Below are positions 1-8,834 of a DNA stretch of 64,000 nucleotides, in pieces (within the stretch, counting starts at the first letter, position 1; each line of letters starts with the position of its first letter). This DNA comes from Janthinobacterium sp. 67 (GTDB lineage: Bacteria; Pseudomonadota; Gammaproteobacteria; Burkholderiales; Burkholderiaceae_D): positions 4,712,001-4,776,000 of the forward strand of contig NZ_PGES01000001.1 of NCBI RefSeq assembly GCF_002797895.1. The letters are read 5' to 3'. The notes under the pieces were generated by a model, which was not told the origin of the DNA, did no database searches, and saw only the letters and a program-made list of their open reading frames with translations. The translations under genes were made by a program, and so were the position numbers.

Positions 1-355
1 GTCCGACGGCGCGCCGCTCACGGACGGCGCCGGCACCAATTACTTCGGTTCGATCCCGAAATGGCGCGGCGTCACGTCGGCCACCTGGGAGCAGGGCAAG
101 TGGTCGTCCACGCTCACCTGGAATTACGTGGGCAGCTATGCGCAAAACACGCACCTCGATGAATCCGTGGCCGCCTTCAGCACCTTCGACGTGACCACCA
201 GCTGGCAGGTGACGCCAGCGGCGAACGTCACCTTCATCGTGCAAAACCTGGCCAACAAGCGCGCGCCGTGGGATTACTCGGCATCAGGCTTCGACTATAC
301 GCAAGCGGACCCGCGCGGCCGCTTCGCGTCGTTAAAACTGAACTACAAGTTCTAG
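1..355 (+). CDS. TonB-dependent receptor, C-terminal fragment
   Basis: Only the last part of the gene is in the window; the reading frame is open from base 2 and stops with TAG at 353-355. The translation alternates aromatic and polar residues in the manner of outer-membrane beta-strands and ends in LKLNYKF, with a terminal phenylalanine as used for insertion by the BAM complex. A segment near the end (VTPAANVTFIVQNLANKRAPWDY) resembles the last strands of TonB-dependent receptors. The ligand cannot be told from this fragment. It converges on the response regulator, and the two stop codons overlap within one CTAG. Confidence 0.75.
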   Translation, partial: SDGAPLTDGAGTNYFGSIPKWRGVTSATWEQGKWSSTLTWNYVGSYAQNTHLDESVAAFSTFDVTTSWQVTPAANVTFIVQNLANKRAPWDYSASGFDYTQADPRGRFASLKLNYKF

Positions 356-1155
356 TGACCGTTTGACACCTGCCGCCCCGTCTGCTCGTGCAGGCGCTGG
401 CGGTAGGCGCTGGGCGTGACGCCCATGCGTTCGCGAAAGGCCGTGGCGAAGTTGCCCGCGTTGTGAAAACCGATCAGCAGGGCGATATCCTGCACGTCGA
501 TGTCGGTCTGCTGCAGCAATTCCACGCCGCGGGCGATGCGCGCTTCGCGGATGAAGGCGAAGACCGTCATGCCAGTCTGCTCGCGGAACATCAGGGTCAG
601 CTTTTCGCGGTAGGTGCCCACGCTGCGGGCGATGTCGGACAAGTTGGGCAAGCTGCCCAGGTTGTCGAGGATCAGCTGCTTGACGGCATTGACGAAGACG
701 AGGTCCGGATGATGCTGCCGCTCGCTGATCGGCGCCGCTGCCGGCAGGGTACTGTTGCTTCTACGCATCAATCCCAGGTGGATATGGATGCGCGCGGCCA
801 GTTCTTCCGGCAGGAAGGGCTTGGAAATGTAGTCGACGCCGCCCACCTGCAAGCCCATGATGCGCTCCTTGGCGGCATCGGCGCCGCTGAGAAAGATCAC
901 GGGTATCGGTTCCGTCTCGGGATTGGCCTTGAGCAAACGACACGCCGTGTAGCCATCCATTTCGGGCATGCGCACGTCGAGCAGGATCAGGTCGGGATGC
1001 GTGGCCAATGCCAGCTGGTAGCCCTGGTAGCCATTGAAGGCAATGCTGAAACGGTAGGGCTGCTCGCTGAGCAGCTCCATCAGCATGCGCTGCTCGAACG
1101 CGGAATCGTCCACGATCAGGATATTCTTTTTGATGGTTTCGCTGGTCAATGGCAT
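352..1155 (-). CDS. Response regulator with receiver and AraC-type DNA-binding domains
   Basis: The 267-residue protein has an N-terminal receiver domain (about residues 10-127) with acidic pair D16/D17, phospho-acceptor D60 in LLDVRMPEMDG and conserved K112 in SKPF. A short linker leads to an AraC-type double helix-turn-helix (about 160-255; IARSVGTYREKLTLMFREQTG and VQDIALLIGFHNAGNFATAFRERMGVTPSAYRQ). It should bind DNA when phosphorylated. No partner kinase is adjacent. It is divergent from the chaperone-usher operon with a 349-bp gap, so it may control that operon, but this is inferred from position only. Confidence 0.88.
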   Translation of the reverse strand: MPLTSETIKKNILIVDDSAFEQRMLMELLSEQPYRFSIAFNGYQGYQLALATHPDLILLDVRMPEMDGYTACRLLKANPETEPIPVIFLSGADAAKERIMGLQVGGVDYISKPFLPEELAARIHIHLGLMRRSNSTLPAAAPISERQHHPDLVFVNAVKQLILDNLGSLPNLSDIARSVGTYREKLTLMFREQTGMTVFAFIREARIARGVELLQQTDIDVQDIALLIGFHNAGNFATAFRERMGVTPSAYRQRLHEQTGRQVSNGH

Positions 1156-1504
1156 GGCATGGATGACTTAACCAAATAGCAAGTTGTAGCTTATTATGCC
1201 TCGCTTTTTCTTTTTTTTCTGCTTTTCTCTTGTTTCAAAAGATGTTTCTCCGCCAGAAGAAGCGCGGATTTCCCAGATCGCCAATAATTCAATCATGCAT
1301 TGATTTTAAGCAATGTCGCTTGCCAAAAAATCTGTTTTGCACATGCTGCAAACAATGCCGGAGTCCCCGGGTTCCTGACTCTCGGCACCAGTATGTTGTC
1401 GTCCTGGTTTGCGTGCCCAAGAAAACGCCGGCAATACCGTGACTATCCTCGATGCCCCTCATATTGGTGGGCTCATTAATGATGTTCCATCATCAGGAGG
1501 TATC
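1156..1504. promoter_or_regulatory. Divergent intergenic region before the fimbrial operon
   Basis: This 349-bp gap separates the response regulator (minus strand) from the fimbrial operon (plus strand). It begins with a T-rich stretch (1203-1240) and has lower GC than the flanking genes. I see no convincing protein-coding frame and no consensus sigma-70 pair. It ends with a strong ribosome-binding site, AGGAGG at 1496-1501, placed just upstream of the subunit ATG at 1505, and a small GATG/CATC hairpin lies immediately before that site. Promoters for both flanking units are expected here. Confidence 0.4.
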
Positions 1505-2035
1505 ATGTTGCGAGTTATTTCCCCCCGCCTTATCGTTGCCGCCAGCGTGGCCGTGGCCGCCGCAGCCCTCCTGCCTCGCGATGCGGACGCCGCCGTGTAT
1601 CTGAATGGCAGCGCCACCATCAACTTTGACGTCACCCTGAAAATCATCGCCAATTGCACCATCGGCGCGGCCAATCTCGACTTTGGTCAAAGTCAGGGTG
1701 TACTGGCTACTGCCGTTAACGTCAATACGACCGTGAACGTCACCTGCACCAATACCACGTTGTACAACGTGGGCTTGACGGCCGGCACGGGCGCGGGCTC
1801 GAGCGGCACCACGCGCTATATGAGCGGCACGGGCGGCAATACGGGGACGGTGCAGTTCAACCTGTACCAGACGGCTGGCAGCACCTTGTGGGGCGATACG
1901 CAGGGCACGAATACCGTCGGCGGCACCGGCAATGGCTCATCGCAGCCGATCACCGTGTACGGCAATATTCCGCCGCAGGCGACACCGGCGCCCGATACCT
2001 ACAAGTCGACCATCACGGCCACCGTTTACTTTTAA
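1505..2035 (+). CDS. Spore-coat-U-type fimbrial subunit
   Basis: The 176-residue secreted protein has a Sec signal peptide (MLRVISPRLIVAASVAVAAA, cleavage after about A29) and one SCPU domain with the usual cysteines (IIANCTIGAANLDFG and VNVTCTNTT) and the C-terminal beta-strand TYKSTITATVYF. In archaic chaperone-usher (CsuA/B-like) systems such proteins are the pilus shaft subunit, completed by donor-strand exchange. Start ATG 1505 is chosen because AGGAGG precedes it and the signal peptide begins there. It is the first gene of a four-gene operon with chaperone, usher and tip protein. Specific role as main shaft subunit is inferred. Confidence 0.87.
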   Translation: MLRVISPRLIVAASVAVAAAALLPRDADAAVYLNGSATINFDVTLKIIANCTIGAANLDFGQSQGVLATAVNVNTTVNVTCTNTTLYNVGLTAGTGAGSSGTTRYMSGTGGNTGTVQFNLYQTAGSTLWGDTQGTNTVGGTGNGSSQPITVYGNIPPQATPAPDTYKSTITATVYF

Positions 2036-2047
2036 GCCAGGCGCTGC

Positions 2048-2776
2048 GTGAAGGCCGCCGCCGCCTCCCTGATGAAAAGCGTGCTGGCGCTGCTGGCCTG
2101 TTGCGCCGCGGGCGCACATGGCGCCAATCTGCAGATTTCGCCGGTGACGCTCAATTTGCGCGCCGCACAGAATGCAGCGGGCATCAACCTGCAAAACCTC
2201 GGCGACCAGCCCATCTACGGGCAGGTGCGGGTGTTCGCCTGGGAACAGCGCGATGGCGAGGAAACCCTGGCGCCCACGCAGGAACTGGTGGCCAGTCCGC
2301 CCATCGTCGAAATCGCCGCCAACAGCCGGCAAACCATCCGCCTCGTGCGTGCCCAGGCTGGCCCCGTCGCGCAGGAAAAGACGTATCGCGTGCTCATCGA
2401 TGAAGTCAGCCGCGAGGATGATGGCGGGCGCAGCGGCGTCGATATCCGCCTGCGCTACTCGGTGCCCGTGTTCGTGCTGCCGGCCGGTGCGCCGGGCAAG
2501 GAAATACTCGACTGGCAAGTCTTTCGTGAGCGGGGCGAGTGGATGTTGCGCGTCAAGAACAGCGGCAATTTCCATGCGCAGATCGGCGCGATGACGTTGA
2601 CGAACCAGGCGGGCAAGGAATTTGTCATCAGCAAGGGCCTGTTTGGCTATGTCCTGGCGGCACGCATGCGCGTATGGCGCCTGCCCGTCGCCAGGGAGGC
2701 CGAACTGGATGGACCGTTGAGTATTGCGGTGAACGTGAATGCAAAGGCGCTCGTTGCCACGAATTCGACACCTTGA
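2048..2776 (+). CDS. Periplasmic fimbrial chaperone (PapD/CsuC-like)
   Basis: The protein has a signal peptide (LMKSVLALLACCAAGAHG) followed by an immunoglobulin-like chaperone fold. Typical features are LQISPVTLNLRAAQNAAGINL at the mature N-terminus, the SRQTIRLVRAQ strand, and KTYRVLIDEV before a second domain. Such chaperones hold subunits in the periplasm and deliver them to the usher. Start GTG 2048 gives 242 residues; ATG 2072 is an equally plausible start and gives a cleaner signal peptide. The gene lies 12 bp after the subunit gene, and its 3' end overlaps the usher start by 38 bp, which suggests coupled translation. Confidence 0.85.
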   Translation: MKAAAASLMKSVLALLACCAAGAHGANLQISPVTLNLRAAQNAAGINLQNLGDQPIYGQVRVFAWEQRDGEETLAPTQELVASPPIVEIAANSRQTIRLVRAQAGPVAQEKTYRVLIDEVSREDDGGRSGVDIRLRYSVPVFVLPAGAPGKEILDWQVFRERGEWMLRVKNSGNFHAQIGAMTLTNQAGKEFVISKGLFGYVLAARMRVWRLPVAREAELDGPLSIAVNVNAKALVATNSTP

Positions 2777-5141
2777 ACCGGGCCGCCATGGCGCGCAGGC
2801 ATCCTTGCTGTTGCTGCTGCTGGCCATGGTACCGGTGGCCAGGGCCGATGGATCGACCGGCGAGACGGGCGCCGATCCGGGACCGGCCAGCTTGCCCAGC
2901 GACCCGATGGCGCCGAATGAACTGTATCTGGAGGTGATTGTGAATGCTGAATCAACCGGGCTGATCTTGCGCTTTACCCAGGTGGGCAAAGGCTTGCGCA
3001 GCAGTGTCGCGAACTTGCAGCAGCTGGGGCTGGACCCGGCGCGCCTGTCCGCACCCGGTCAGACCGAGGTGGCGCTCGATGCGATTCCCGGACTCAGCTA
3101 TGAATATGATGCGGCGCGCCAGAGCGTGTCGCTGCAGGTGGCGGACGACTTGCGCTCGCCGTACCGCATCGATGCGCGCCTGGCCCCGCAGACGCCGCCG
3201 TCGCGCGTCACGCCCGGCGCCGTCCTCAATTACGAAGCCTATGCGGAATTGGGCCGGACGCGGCGCGCCGCCATCTTCAACGACTTGCGCTATTTCAATG
3301 ACAGCGGCGTGTTCAGCAATACCGGCACCGTGAACCTGGGCTCGGACCAGCGCAAGTACATGCGCTTTGACACCTTCTGGAGCCACGCCTATCCCGACAC
3401 CCTGCAAACGTGGCAAGTGGGCGACCTGATTTCCTCGTCGCTGAGCTGGAGCCGCGCCGTGCGCGTGGGCGGCGTGCAGTGGCGCAAGAATTTCCAGCTG
3501 CGTCCCGACTTGCTGACCTTTCCCGTCGCCTCCGTCGATGGCACGGCGCTCGTGCCCTCGTCGCTGAGCCTGTACGTCAATGGCGTGCAGCAATATGCTG
3601 CCAGCGTGCCCAGCGGTCCGTTCGTGCTGAACCAGGTGGCCGGCATCAATGGCGCAGGGCAAGCCACCCTCATCACGCGCGACGCCCTGGGACGCAGCGT
3701 GACGACCGTGCTGCCCCTGTACGTCGATACGCGCATGCTCGCTGGCGGCTTGAGCGATTATTCGGTCGAGGCGGGCGCCGTGCGGCGCGACTATGGCCGC
3801 CGTCTGTTCGGCTATGCGCGGCAGTTCGTGGCCAGCGCTTCCGTCCGCCATGGCGTCAGCGACAGCCTCACCATCGAGGGCCATGCGGAACTGGCCGCCG
3901 GCCTGTACCAGGCGGGGGCGGGCGCGCTGGTGCGGCTGGGCCAGGCGGGCGTGCTCAGCGGTTCGCTGTCGGCCAGCGCGGGGCACAGCCGTGGCGCGCA
4001 GCTGGGCGCCGGCTATCAGTACGTGGGCCCGCGCTTCAGCGTCGATGCGCAAAGCGTGCGCGCCAGCGCCGGGTTTGGCGACCTGGCCTCGCGCGACGGC
4101 AGTCCCGTGGTGCGCGCGGCGGACCGCGTCACCGTCAGCCTGCCTTTGCCGGCAGGAAGCAGCATCAGCAGCAGCTACATCAGCTACCGCACACCGGGCG
4201 CGCCGTCCTCGAAGCTGGCCACCCTGGGCTATTCAGCCACCCTGTTTCACGGCCTGTTCCTGAACGCCAGCCTGTTCCAGGACTTGCGGCAACGCGAGAA
4301 GCGGGGGTTTTATATCGGCCTGAGCATGGCCTTCGACAACAACCTGGCCGTCAGCACGAGCGTCAGCCGGCAAAACGGCGAGAGCGGCCGCAGCGTCAGC
4401 GCGCAGCGTGCGGCGGACTTTGGCGGCGGCTTCGGCTGGAATTTGCAGGCCGGCACCGTGGGCGGCAATACCTACCGGCAGGCGCAAGTGGAATACCTGG
4501 GCAATGACGGCCGCGTGAGCGCGCGCACGCAAAGCGGTGGCATGGGCAATGCCTCGTCGCTGGGCGCGTCCGGCGCACTGGTGCTGATGGATGGCCATGT
4601 CGAGACGACGCGCCAGGTGGGCAACGGTTTTGCGCTCGTGTCCACGGGCGGCGTGAGTGATATTCCTGTGCTGCATGAAAACCGCCGGATCGGCGTGACG
4701 GGCAGGAACGGCTATCTGCTGGTGCCGAATTTGAATCCCTATGGCAATAACCAGATCAGCATCTCCACGGATGAACTCGACGTCGACGCGCGCGTGCCCG
4801 TGACCAATATGACGGTCGTGCCGCAACAGCTGGCTGGCGTGCTGGCGGCCTTTCCCGTCGAACGCTACAGCGCCGCCACCGTCATCGTGCAAGGCGCCGA
4901 CGGCAAGCCGCTGGCCACGGGCTTGCCCGTGCTGCATGTGCAAAGCGGCAAGCAGACGGTCGTGGGCTTTGACGGCATCATTTTCGTCGACGACCTGCGC
5001 GAGCAGAATCAGTTGCAAGTGGGCGAGGGCGACAGCGCGTGCACGGTCGGCTTTGCGTACGTGCGTCCTGCCGCGGGCGGCTTGCCCGTGATCGGCCCGC
5101 TGCGCTGCGTTGTCACTGCCTCCGCCGGAGGAGGCCGCTGA
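2739..5141 (+). CDS. Outer-membrane fimbrial usher (FimD/PapC/CsuD-like)
   Basis: At 800 residues this matches the usher family. After a leucine-rich signal sequence (about 20-37) come the N-terminal domain beginning NELYLEVIVNAESTGLILRF, a long beta-barrel with YTVNG-like segments such as SLSLYVNGVQQYAASVPSGPF and DYSVEAGAVRRDYG, and C-terminal plug/CTD regions (RIGVTGRNGYLLVPNLNPYG). It forms the pore that secretes and assembles subunits. Start ATG 2739 is the only reasonable start in frame ahead of the signal sequence. Its TGA (5139-5141) overlaps the ATG of the next gene by one base. The short length fits archaic ushers. Confidence 0.92.
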   Translation: MQRRSLPRIRHLEPGRHGAQASLLLLLLAMVPVARADGSTGETGADPGPASLPSDPMAPNELYLEVIVNAESTGLILRFTQVGKGLRSSVANLQQLGLDPARLSAPGQTEVALDAIPGLSYEYDAARQSVSLQVADDLRSPYRIDARLAPQTPPSRVTPGAVLNYEAYAELGRTRRAAIFNDLRYFNDSGVFSNTGTVNLGSDQRKYMRFDTFWSHAYPDTLQTWQVGDLISSSLSWSRAVRVGGVQWRKNFQLRPDLLTFPVASVDGTALVPSSLSLYVNGVQQYAASVPSGPFVLNQVAGINGAGQATLITRDALGRSVTTVLPLYVDTRMLAGGLSDYSVEAGAVRRDYGRRLFGYARQFVASASVRHGVSDSLTIEGHAELAAGLYQAGAGALVRLGQAGVLSGSLSASAGHSRGAQLGAGYQYVGPRFSVDAQSVRASAGFGDLASRDGSPVVRAADRVTVSLPLPAGSSISSSYISYRTPGAPSSKLATLGYSATLFHGLFLNASLFQDLRQREKRGFYIGLSMAFDNNLAVSTSVSRQNGESGRSVSAQRAADFGGGFGWNLQAGTVGGNTYRQAQVEYLGNDGRVSARTQSGGMGNASSLGASGALVLMDGHVETTRQVGNGFALVSTGGVSDIPVLHENRRIGVTGRNGYLLVPNLNPYGNNQISISTDELDVDARVPVTNMTVVPQQLAGVLAAFPVERYSAATVIVQGADGKPLATGLPVLHVQSGKQTVVGFDGIIFVDDLREQNQLQVGEGDSACTVGFAYVRPAAGGLPVIGPLRCVVTASAGGGR

Positions 5142-6148
5142 TGCGCCGCCTGCTGTTATGGCTGACCCTGCTGCTGGGCTGCGCCTGGGGCAGCGTGGCG
5201 CAGGCTGCCGATACCTGCACGGTCAGCATGACGAATATCGATTTCGGTTCCGTCAGCCCGATTTCCGGCACCGATTACGTGGCGCAGGCCACGGGCACCT
5301 TCAGTTGCCTGTTTTCATCGCTGAACCTGGGACAGTTGCTCACGCCCAATGCGCAAGTGTGCATTTCGCTGGGGCTGGGCACGAATTCCACGTCGGCCCT
5401 GCCGCGCAAGCTGGGCAATGGCAGCAACCGCATGGATTACAACGTGTACGTGGACAACTCGTATGCGACGGCGAAGATATGGGGAGGTGCCGGCGTGGCG
5501 GGCGCACCGTCGACCTTTGGCATGACCCTGTCAGCCGGCTTGCTGGCCCCGCCCGGCACGTATTCCACCACCTTTACCGTGTACGCCAAGATTCCTGCCG
5601 GCGCGGCCCTGGCCGCCGTGCCCACGGTCGCCAACGCCAATACCGTCTATACGTCGAGTTTTGCGGGCGCGGGCACCTACACCTACACCACGTATGGCCT
5701 CGTCAACCTGCAAGGGTGCACGGCCACCAGCGGCAGTTTCGGCTTCACGGTCAATGCCACGGCCATCAACGATTGCACCATCGCGGCCACGCCGATGGCG
5801 TTCGCGAACGCCTCCATTCTGACGGGCAACTTGCGCAGCACCAGCACCTTGTCCGTGCGCTGCGTGAATAACAACGCCTACCAGATTGCCCTGAACGGCG
5901 GCAGCGTGGCGGCCAATGTGGCCAACCGGCAAATGAAAAATCTCTTAACGACGGACAAGGTCAGCTACCTGCTGTCGTCCACCCTCGATGGCCCGCTCTG
6001 GGGCGATGGCACGGCGGGCACGAGCATGGTGACGGGCACGGGGACGGGCTCCAGCGTGCCGCTGACGATATACGGCCGCGTGCCGGCGCAGGTGTCGCCG
6101 CGTCCCGGCGACTACAAGGACACAGTGACGGCAACGATTTATTTTTAG
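5141..6148 (+). CDS. Two-domain spore-coat-U protein, probable pilus tip adhesin (CsuE-like)
   Basis: The protein has 335 residues: a signal peptide (MRRLLLWLTLLLGCAWGSVA) and then two tandem SCPU domains. The first begins at DTCTVSMTNIDFGSVSP; the second begins near INDCTIAATPMAFANASI and ends in DYKDTVTATIYF. In archaic chaperone-usher systems the two-domain member caps the pilus and makes contact with surfaces. Its ATG overlaps the usher stop codon (TGATG), so the two are translationally coupled, and a GGAGGAGG ribosome-binding site lies in the usher 3' end at 5127-5134. The role at the tip is inferred from the CsuE parallel. Confidence 0.85.
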   Translation: MRRLLLWLTLLLGCAWGSVAQAADTCTVSMTNIDFGSVSPISGTDYVAQATGTFSCLFSSLNLGQLLTPNAQVCISLGLGTNSTSALPRKLGNGSNRMDYNVYVDNSYATAKIWGGAGVAGAPSTFGMTLSAGLLAPPGTYSTTFTVYAKIPAGAALAAVPTVANANTVYTSSFAGAGTYTYTTYGLVNLQGCTATSGSFGFTVNATAINDCTIAATPMAFANASILTGNLRSTSTLSVRCVNNNAYQIALNGGSVAANVANRQMKNLLTTDKVSYLLSSTLDGPLWGDGTAGTSMVTGTGTGSSVPLTIYGRVPAQVSPRPGDYKDTVTATIYF

Positions 6149-6381
6149 AACGTGACGGTGACGAGGCCGGCGCCCGATGGCGTCGCCTGCTGGTGCAGCA
6201 GGTAGGGCGTGTTGTGCTGGCAGCGTACCTGGGTGCTGTTGCGTTGCGAGACGACAGTGCACGCTTCCTGCACGACGAAGGTAGCCTGCAGCGTCGCGGA
6301 AGCGGTGGTACCGGCGGTGGTGGTCTGGCAGAGGGACAGGGCGAGCAGGGCAGGCAGTACGGCAAGCTTCAAAGGGGTCAT
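6145..6381 (-). CDS. Small secreted spore-coat-U-like protein (hypothetical)
   Basis: This 78-residue frame has a signal peptide (MTPLKLAVLPALLALSLC) and a short mature part containing a cysteine pair (EACTVV and VRCQHNTPYLL) and a final GLVTVTF strand. Both features recall half of an SCPU domain. It lies on the strand opposite the fimbrial operon and overlaps its last 4 bp. No good ribosome-binding site is seen, although the coding pattern is persuasive. It could be a minor subunit, a truncated relic, or an unrelated small secreted protein. Confidence 0.55.
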   Translation of the reverse strand: MTPLKLAVLPALLALSLCQTTTAGTTASATLQATFVVQEACTVVSQRNSTQVRCQHNTPYLLHQQATPSGAGLVTVTF

Positions 6382-6633
6382 CGTGAACGCATCGAGTGAA
6401 AAACGGGCGTGGACAGCAGCGCCGCAAGGCGTGGCTGGTACCGTTTTCGCACCGGGATTGGGGGAGCAGAACCAGCCATGATTGTACTTGAACAAGGAAA
6501 GTGTGAGTTTTCGTGTATTTTCAGCCCGTCGCAAGGGCAAGCACCTCACTTTCAAAATGATAGTAACTAAGTTTCCGTGTTGCAACTGAAATTTTTTTCG
6601 ATTGTTGTGTTGGATCAATGTGAGGAGATGGCC

Positions 6634-7191
6634 ATGAAACATACCAACTTTAATAATTTGCCTTGCCCGATTGCGCGCAGCCTGGGCAAGGTGGGCGAAT
6701 GGTGGAGCATCCTCATCCTGCGCGAAGCGTTTTATGGCAAGACGCGCTTCGACGAATTTGAAAAAAGCCTCAAGATCGCGCCCACCATCCTGACGCGCCG
6801 CCTGGCCGACCTGGTGGAGGGCGGCTTGATGACGCGCCGCCTGTATTGCGCCAAGCCGCCCCGCTACGACTATGTGCTGACCAAGTCCGGGCGCGCCTTC
6901 AAGCCCGTCCTGCTGGCGTTTATCGCCTGGGGCAATGAAAACTTCGCGCCGGAAGGCGCCAGCCTCGTCATCGCCAGCCGCGACACGGGCCTGGCCGCCG
7001 ATCCTGTGCTGGTCGACGCGACGACGGGCTTGCCCATCAATGACGAGTATTACGCGTTCGCGCCAGGGCCTGCCGCCAGCGACAGCATGCGCAGCATCAT
7101 CCTCGATGCGGAAAAAAGCAGCGGCATTGCGCCCAAGCCGAAGGCGCCGGCGGCCAACCGTGGCTGGGTGGCGGAAGGGCATCTGGCCTGA
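6634..7191 (+). CDS. HxlR-family winged helix-turn-helix transcriptional regulator
   Basis: The N-terminal 110 residues carry the HxlR pattern: CPIARSLGKVGEWWSILILREAFYG, FDEFEKSLKIAPTILTRRLADLVEGGLMTRR, and PPRYDYVLTKSGRAFKPVLLAFIAWG. The family binds DNA as dimers, often as redox or xenobiotic sensors; C11 or so in the LPCPIAR segment is the usual regulatory cysteine position. At 185 residues it is longer than the usual 110-130, with a C-terminal extension of unknown function. Start ATG 6634 is chosen because GAGGAG lies 6 bases upstream. The 250-bp region upstream is AT-rich and probably holds its own operator. Confidence 0.88.
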   Translation: MKHTNFNNLPCPIARSLGKVGEWWSILILREAFYGKTRFDEFEKSLKIAPTILTRRLADLVEGGLMTRRLYCAKPPRYDYVLTKSGRAFKPVLLAFIAWGNENFAPEGASLVIASRDTGLAADPVLVDATTGLPINDEYYAFAPGPAASDSMRSIILDAEKSSGIAPKPKAPAANRGWVAEGHLA

Positions 7192-7348
7192 GGACGCGCT
7201 GGCGGAGGTGCGCAGAGTTTGGCGCAAAGCAAGACGGACTGCACGGCATGGCCTTACCGTCGCACTATGCAATGCAAGTGCGGCGCAGGCCCGGTTGTGC
7301 AGGGCATGGCGCCATCCGTGACCCGATGTCCGTTGAAGGAGTATTCCG

Positions 7349-7786
7349 ATGAGCACACTGCAACAACATGCCTGCCGCGCCGCCACCGTGCTGGCGCTGG
7401 CCGCCCTGCTGGGCGCCTGTAGCCATGGCCCGCATCACCCGGGCGGCCATGACGTCACCTTGACGGGCGCGCAGGAAGTGCCGGCCAACACCAGCACGGC
7501 CAGCGGCAGCAGCTCCATCCGCGTCGACCGCGACCGCAGCGTCAGCGGCGGCGTGCGCTATACGGGCATGGTGGCCACCGTCGCGCATATCCATGAAGCG
7601 CCGGCGGGCGCCAACGGCCCCGTCATCGTGCCGCTTGTGAAAACGGCCGAAGGCATGTTTGCCGTGCCGCCGAACACCATGCTCACGCCGCCCCAGTACG
7701 CGAGCTACCAGGCCGGCAACCTGTACGTGAACGTGCACAGCGCCGCCTACCCGGCCGGCGAGATCCGCGCCCAGCTCAAGCCCTAG
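7349..7786 (+). CDS. CHRD-domain lipoprotein
   Basis: The protein has 145 residues. A lipoprotein signal ends in LLGAC (C near residue 24), and a single CHRD domain follows (LTGAQEVPANTSTASGSSSI, YTGMVATVAHIHEAPAGANG, NLYVNVHSAAYPAGEIRAQL). CHRD domains occur in chordin and in bacterial secreted proteins; the HIH and NVHSAAYPAGEIRAQL motifs are standard, but the biochemical role is unknown. AAGGAG at 7335-7340 supports the ATG. A strong intrinsic terminator follows, so it appears to be a single-gene unit. Confidence 0.88.
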   Translation: MSTLQQHACRAATVLALAALLGACSHGPHHPGGHDVTLTGAQEVPANTSTASGSSSIRVDRDRSVSGGVRYTGMVATVAHIHEAPAGANGPVIVPLVKTAEGMFAVPPNTMLTPPQYASYQAGNLYVNVHSAAYPAGEIRAQLKP

Positions 7787-7814
7787 CCGACGGCGCTTTT
7801 CAGAAACCTCCTTG

Positions 7815-7837
7815 GGCCGCGCGAGCGGCCTTTTTTT
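7815..7837 (+). terminator. Rho-independent terminator after the CHRD lipoprotein
   Basis: A GGCCGC...GCGGCC stem with a short GCGA loop (7815-7830) is followed by seven T residues (7831-7837). It lies about 30 bp after the stop codon and is a textbook intrinsic terminator. Confidence 0.88.
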
Positions 7838-7880
7838 GCGCCAGGCGGCCAGCCGGTAACGCGCGCTACAATGGCGTTTC

Positions 7881-8834
7881 ATGCTGACCATCCTCGCCAT
7901 CACCTTTCCCTTCTTCGCCCTGGTGCTGTGCGGCTACCTGGCCGTGCGGCGCACGCTGCTGCCGCTGGCCGCCATCGGCGGCTTGAACAGTTTTGTCCTG
8001 TACTTCGCGCTTCCCTGCATGCTGTACCGCTTCGGCGCCGCCACGCCCATCGCGCAGCTGCTTAATGCCAGCGTGTTCGGCGTGTATCTGCTGTGCGCCC
8101 TGATCATGGTCGGCGTCACCACGGCCATGACCCTGAGCCACCGCATCGACTGGAACAACGCCGCCTTCGGTGCGCTGGTGGCGGCCTTCCCGAACACGGG
8201 CTTCATGGGCGTGCCCCTGCTATTGACCTTGCTCGGGCCCCGTTCTTCCGGCCCCGTCATCGTCACCATCGTCGTCGACATGTTGATTACCAGCTCGCTG
8301 TGCATCGCGCTGTCGCGTATCGGCAGCGGCGGCGCGCACGGCAGCCGCGCCGCCATCGTCAACGCCATGAAAGGCATGGCCGGCAACCCGATGCCGTGGG
8401 CGATCGTGCTGGGCGCGCTGTCGTCGTGGCTGGAGCTGGCCTTGCCCAAGCCGTTGATGCAGACGGTGGGCTTGCTGGCCGACGCCGCCTCGCCGGTTGC
8501 CCTGTTTACCATCGGCGCCGTGCTGGCCCGTTCGCAAATGAGTACGGCCGACCCGGCGCCGCCGGGAGAATATGTGCCCGTGGCGCTGAAAAAACTGCTG
8601 CTGCATCCGCTGCTGGTGTGGGGCACCGGCCACGCGGCCATCGCGCTGGGCGTGCCGCTCGATCCGTTCGCGCTGACCTGCATGGTGCTGGTGGCTTGCC
8701 TGCCCAGCGCCAGCAACGTCTCGCTGCTGTCGGAACGCTTCGGCGCGAACACGGCGCGCATCGCCCGCATTATTTTAGTCTCGACGGCGCTGTCTTTTTT
8801 GACGTTTTCGGCGGCCGTCAGCTGGCTGGCGTGA
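7881..8834 (+). CDS. AEC-family (auxin efflux carrier-like) transporter
   Basis: The 317-residue, strongly hydrophobic protein has about ten transmembrane segments and the AEC/MdcF family features: an N-terminal FALVLCGYLAVRRTLLPLAAIGGLNSFVLYFALPCMLY, and a second half with LTCMVLVACLPSASNVSLLSERFG, which contains the family's conserved P-S-A-x-N. Members move dicarboxylates or related anions; the substrate here is unknown. There is no ribosome-binding site. A TACAAT -10-like hexamer (7867-7872) ends only 8 bases before the ATG, so the mRNA may be leaderless. Its 3' end overlaps the PaiB-like gene on the other strand by 17 bp. Confidence 0.87.
   Translation: MLTILAITFPFFALVLCGYLAVRRTLLPLAAIGGLNSFVLYFALPCMLYRFGAATPIAQLLNASVFGVYLLCALIMVGVTTAMTLSHRIDWNNAAFGALVAAFPNTGFMGVPLLLTLLGPRSSGPVIVTIVVDMLITSSLCIALSRIGSGGAHGSRAAIVNAMKGMAGNPMPWAIVLGALSSWLELALPKPLMQTVGLLADAASPVALFTIGAVLARSQMSTADPAPPGEYVPVALKKLLLHPLLVWGTGHAAIALGVPLDPFALTCMVLVACLPSASNVSLLSERFGANTARIARIILVSTALSFLTFSAAVSWLA

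Noticed and set aside
388..1179. Long open frame opposite the response regulator
   Set aside because: It is the complement of a clear REC-AraC gene; the translation is low-complexity with no domain, as expected from high-GC shadow frames.
1230..1442. 70-codon frame in the fimbrial upstream region
   Set aside because: It lacks a ribosome-binding site and coding-like composition, and lies in the AT-richer promoter region.
6145..7386. 413-codon minus-strand frame covering the HxlR gene
   Set aside because: Only the last 78 codons look like protein (signal peptide and cysteines); the rest mirrors the HxlR gene and intergenic DNA.
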